Source: Chondrilla cf. caribensis (lineage: Eukaryota > Porifera > Demospongiae > Chondrillida > Chondrillidae). Taken from it: a stretch of 64,000 bases of DNA. The notes below the pieces were generated by a model that saw nothing but the letters and a program-made list of their open reading frames with translations, did no database searches and was not told the origin of the DNA. The DNA lies in the NCBI GenBank assembly GCA_964020155.1, contig OZ026563.1, forward strand, positions 2,415,940 through 2,479,939. Direction: 5' to 3'. Position numbers and translations under genes: made by a program. Of the stretch, positions 60,301-64,000 are shown piece by piece (the first letter of the stretch is position 1; every line of letters starts with the position of its first letter).

Positions 60301-63300
60301 ATCCAGAATGCTGATGATGCTGGTGCTACAGAAGTGAAGTTCTTGGTGGACTGGAGACAACATCCTATAGAGACCCTCTTCAAAGAAGAAATGAGACACT
60401 GGCAAGGACCAGCACTGTATGCCTACAACAACAGTGTATTCACAGATGAAGACTTCAAGAACATCTATGAATTGGAAGGAGCCACTAAGAAAGATGATAC
60501 AACAGCAATTGGACGTTTTGGTCTTGGATTCTGTACCACTTATCATATAACTGATGTTCCAAGTTTTGTTAGCAAAGACAAAATCATTTTCCTTGATCCA
60601 CTTTTGAAGCACTTACCTAGAGACAGAGGTGGAGGGGGGATACGTTTTGACTTTTCAACTCAAAGTGATATAATAGAAGAATTCTACCATGATCAAATGC
60701 TGCCATTTGAAGGTGTATTTGGCTGCAAAATACTCGGATCAACTGTAGAATACAATGGTACATTGTTCAGATTTCCATTTAGAACAGAAGCACAAAGTGG
60801 CAGTGAATTAAGTCAAGTGACATTTAATAATCAGAAGATCAAGGAAATGAAGGAGTCTTTCATGTCCTCAGCTCACCTGCTGCCTGTGTTCTTACAACAT
60901 GTGAAGAAGATTGAGTTGTGGGAGTTGGAGGGGAATGATAAAGATCCCCAAAATATGGAGATGGTGTTGTCTGTGGAACGTGATACACCTCGTTCATTCC
61001 AACCACTGGAAGTGTTCAAAGACAATGTAGAGAGTGGTTCCCTCCCACTGTACTCAGCAACAGAGCATTTCAGTGTAATTGCTAGAAGGATGGATCAAGA
61101 AGGGACTCAACCTGCTGTCTGTGAGTCAAGGGAGAAGTGGATTGTTGCATCAGCTCTTGCCAGACCTGGTTCACAATCATGGAACTATGCCTGCTCCCAC
61201 AAAAATGATGGACTTGCTCCTCTCACTGAGGTGGCAATCTCCACAAAGGGAGAGTCAATGATTCCCAACCTACGTAGTACAGGACGTGTCTACTGCTTCC
61301 TTCCACTGCCCATTGTCATCAACGATCTACCGTGTATGATAAACGGATGTTTTGCTGTTCCTTCAAACCGTTGCACCTTAGAAGATCTGGAAAATGAGGA
61401 TCGCAATGTGTGGAATCACTTTCTTATTGAAGAAGTACTTGTTGAAGCCTACCTGTCTCTACTGCATTACTTAACAACCATTATACCAACAGAGGAAGCT
61501 ATTTGGGAGGAATCATTAAATGCATACTACAAACTGTGGCCAATAGCTTGTTTGAGCCATCCTCTCAGCAAGGAACTGGGTGAAGGCTTCTTGACAGCTT
61601 TAAAGTCCTGCAAACTCCCATTGGCAAACATCCCATTAGAACCAGGACGGTGGCTACCTGTCAATCAAGTGAAGATTTTAGAAGAGTCTTTCTATGAGAA
61701 AGTGTTGTCACCCATTCGGAATGACATCCTGAAGGTACTGCTAGACAGGGACTACAAAGTTTCTGAATTCACTCCGGACATTAGAAATTCAGTAATCACT
61801 CACTCTGTAGTGTCTATTATCACCTTCTCTACATATTGTGATGATGTTCTGTTGAGCAATTGGCATATGGACGATGCTGAACTGGGAGCTAATCAGCTTT
61901 TTTATGTTCTGAAACATTTCAAGGCATTGAAAGAAGGGCAAGAATGGCTGAAAGAGCTTCTAAAGACCTCTGTTTGTGTCCCTTGTGAGCCTGATGGTAC
62001 AAGATGTCTTCCCACCACACTCATCTGTCCTAAAGGAATGCTTAAAGAGTTGTACCATGTGGAGGAGGGACGGTTTCCACTACCTGAATTCCTCAAGGAT
62101 GATGATGTTAAGGAGACTCTTATAAATCTTGGAATGTCTCGGTATGAACTGAGAGATGAAGATGTTGTTGAAAGAGCACATACAATTCAAACGCTGCCAC
62201 ATGATCAAGCTCTAGAAAGATCCAACAGTCTCATCACTTACCTCATGTCTGTTCACTGTCGAGAACTGTTGAAAGCATATTCAATATCTGCTTCAGACAA
62301 ACCTATACAGCACCCTTTTCCTGCACTATTGTTTGATGTTCACTTTTTGCCTGTTTTACAAAGACCAAAGGGTACATCTATTCCTTGGTTTGGAGACAAT
62401 CATTACTTCGCCTCTCCAAATGATCTCAATTGTCTTTCATCTTCATACAAAACATTTACCAATGGTCTTATTTTGGATTATGATGGTTCTGAGCTTCAAA
62501 AACTTTTTGATTTCAAAGTGCCAAGCCTAAATGATGTACAACAGAATTTTGAGGCCATAATCTGTTGGGCAGAGCAACATGGGGACAGTCTCATATCAGA
62601 AGCTGATACATTATTCCTTAATAAAGTGATGCCAAAGATCTACACTTATTTCAGTGATCCAGACGGTACGCTTATGGATTCCAAGTACTTTTCAAAGTTA
62701 GGCAGTCGACCTTGTATCTGGCAAAATGTGGAATACAATGGAGTACCGGTTTCAAAGTTTCTTTCTCCATCTCAAGTGGTTAGCTCTAAGGCTCATCTTA
62801 GAATCAGTTACTATCCATATTTGGTCAAGCTGAGCCCTGAAAATGAGAGATATGCAACTCTTTTCCATGCATTTGGCGTCAAAGAGTCTATTTCAGCTCA
62901 ACAAATACCAAATGTACTTAAAAACATCACTGATGATATGGATAACACTCCTATCACAACTGCTGATGGTCTATTGGACTTTGTTGCCAGTATTGCACAT
63001 CTCTTAGCTCATCTTCCTGATTCTGACTTAATGGATTTGAAAGACAATAATTATGTTATATATCTTCCTAATGAAGAGGGTATTATGAAAGAAAGTTTTC
63101 AAATGGCATATAAGGAAAGTGTGGCCTCAGATTCTAGTTTTTTCCCTGATGAACTGATGAAAGGGTGCACTCAGTTTGTACATTCTCAAATTCCAAAACA
63201 AGATGCTAAGTTGCTGGGAGTTGAGGATTTGCTCTCCAGGATTATGAGTCAGTTTGAAGATAATGAATTTCTGAAAGAGGAGGAATTTGGACAAAAAGAG

Positions 63301-64000
63301 GATCTCTGTACCAGACTCAATAACATCCTGTCACAGTATCCATGTGATGTATCAATTTTCAAAGAGTTCATTCAAAATGCTGAAGATGCTACAGCCAGTG
63401 AGATAGTGTTTGTTGTTGATCGAAGAGATACATTTGGACAAAGGTCTTTATTTGCTGACCATGACGGTTGGAAGTCTCTTCAAAGGATACCTTCACTGCT
63501 TGTATTCAACAACCGTAAGTTCAAAGAGAAAGACATTGAGAGCATTAAACAGCTAGGAGTAGGTGGCAAAGGAGAGTCATTGGACAAGATTGGTCGATTT
63601 GGGATTGGATTCAATGTAGCCTACCACGTCACAGACTGTCCCATGTTTGTATCATATGGAGAAGGTGGCCAAGCAGAGAACTTCTGTGTGTTTGACCCCA
63701 ACTTGATATTTGTGCCCAAAGCAAGACGACGTAAGCAACCAGGAGCAAGGTACATTATGAAGAATGTTGATGGAAGGAACAGCAGTGAACACTTTCAAGA
63801 CCAGTTTGCTCCTTTTCTTGGAGACATTATTCCCACAGTGGCCTCCACCATTGAAGGCTGTTTTGATGACTATTCTGCTGGGTGGCCTTCTGGGTTTGCT
63901 GTGTTTCGCTTGCCATTAACCAGATTGAAGGAATCATATTCTTTTGAGACTAAATTGAAATATGGGTATCATATGGAGGTTTCAGATCTCCAACAACTTG
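51301..64000 (+). CDS. Sacsin-repeat/HEPN/PARP giant protein, copy 3 (cut by window end)
   Basis: Exons 51301-51340, 51416-51501, 51609-51867 and 53297 to beyond 64000 match copy 2 one for one. The visible part contains the first three sacsin modules and the ATP-site half of the fourth. Exons 1-3 carry a few differences from copy 2, including one Lys to Gln change in exon 3. In exon 4 I found no difference from copy 2 in any stretch compared, and every incidental reading frame is the same in both. The HEPN and PARP parts, if present, lie beyond the window. Either the duplication or conversion is very recent, or the assembly has used one sequence twice. Confidence 0.8.
51868..53296 (+). other. 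Intron 3 of copy 3
   Basis: It matches intron 3 of copy 2 with a small number of substitutions and a 5-bp insertion near 52180; beyond about 52838 I see no differences. Confidence 0.65.
51949..51988. repeat. ATAGATAATA microsatellite in intron 3 of copy 3
   Basis: The counterpart of the copy 2 tract, with the same repeat pattern. Confidence 0.75.

Larger units (their letters stand above)
51287..64000 (+). repeat. Tandem array unit 3, incomplete
   Basis: The right window edge cuts the unit inside the giant exon. Everything seen matches unit 2. Confidence 0.85.

Overview
The window looks like eukaryotic, metazoan nuclear DNA. It has spliced genes with GT-AG introns, AT-rich noncoding DNA, nested terminal-inverted-repeat (TIR) elements, minisatellites and microsatellites, and animal protein families: sacsin repeats, HEPN, PARP, heparan-sulfate 6-O-sulfotransferase and ArfGAP. 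A basal marine invertebrate, most plausibly a demosponge, is my inference; nothing in the window proves the species.

The layout is a head-to-tail tandem array of one composite unit. Unit 1 is about 1-23815, unit 2 about 23816-51286, and unit 3 runs from about 51287 off the right edge. Each complete unit holds, in order: (i) a giant plus-strand gene with three short 5' exons, one huge exon of 13.5-16.5 kb and, by my splice reading, a last 608-nt exon; (ii) plus-strand fragments of an ACAP/ASAP-type ArfGAP gene; (iii) a minus-strand heparan-sulfate 6-O-sulfotransferase-like gene, broken in both copies, whose 5' end faces the next giant gene across about 300 bp.

The most interesting result is the giant gene. 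The huge exon encodes three (copy 1) or four (copy 2) sacsin repeat modules, each with an HSP90-like ATP-binding site, then a Pro/Gln-rich linker and a HEPN domain. It ends at a consensus donor only 6 nt before an in-frame stop. Phase-compatible splicing to an acceptor downstream adds a PARP catalytic domain. The predicted products are sacsin-repeat/HEPN/PARP fusions of 4824 aa (copy 1) and 5823 aa (copy 2); copy 3 is cut by the window end.

The copies evolve unevenly. Copy 1 lacks one in-frame module of 1031 codons. A block of about 1.4 kb is highly diverged between copies 1 and 2, while a nearby 243-bp stretch is identical. Copies 2 and 3 differ by small changes up to about 25364 and then show no difference I could find over about 11.1 kb. 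The promoter between the sulfotransferase and giant genes carries IRF/ISRE-like and STAT/GAS-like motifs. Together this would fit an expanding, stress- or immunity-related gene family, but that function is inference. The introns and intergenic spaces hold several TIR elements whose empty sites can be read directly by comparing the copies.
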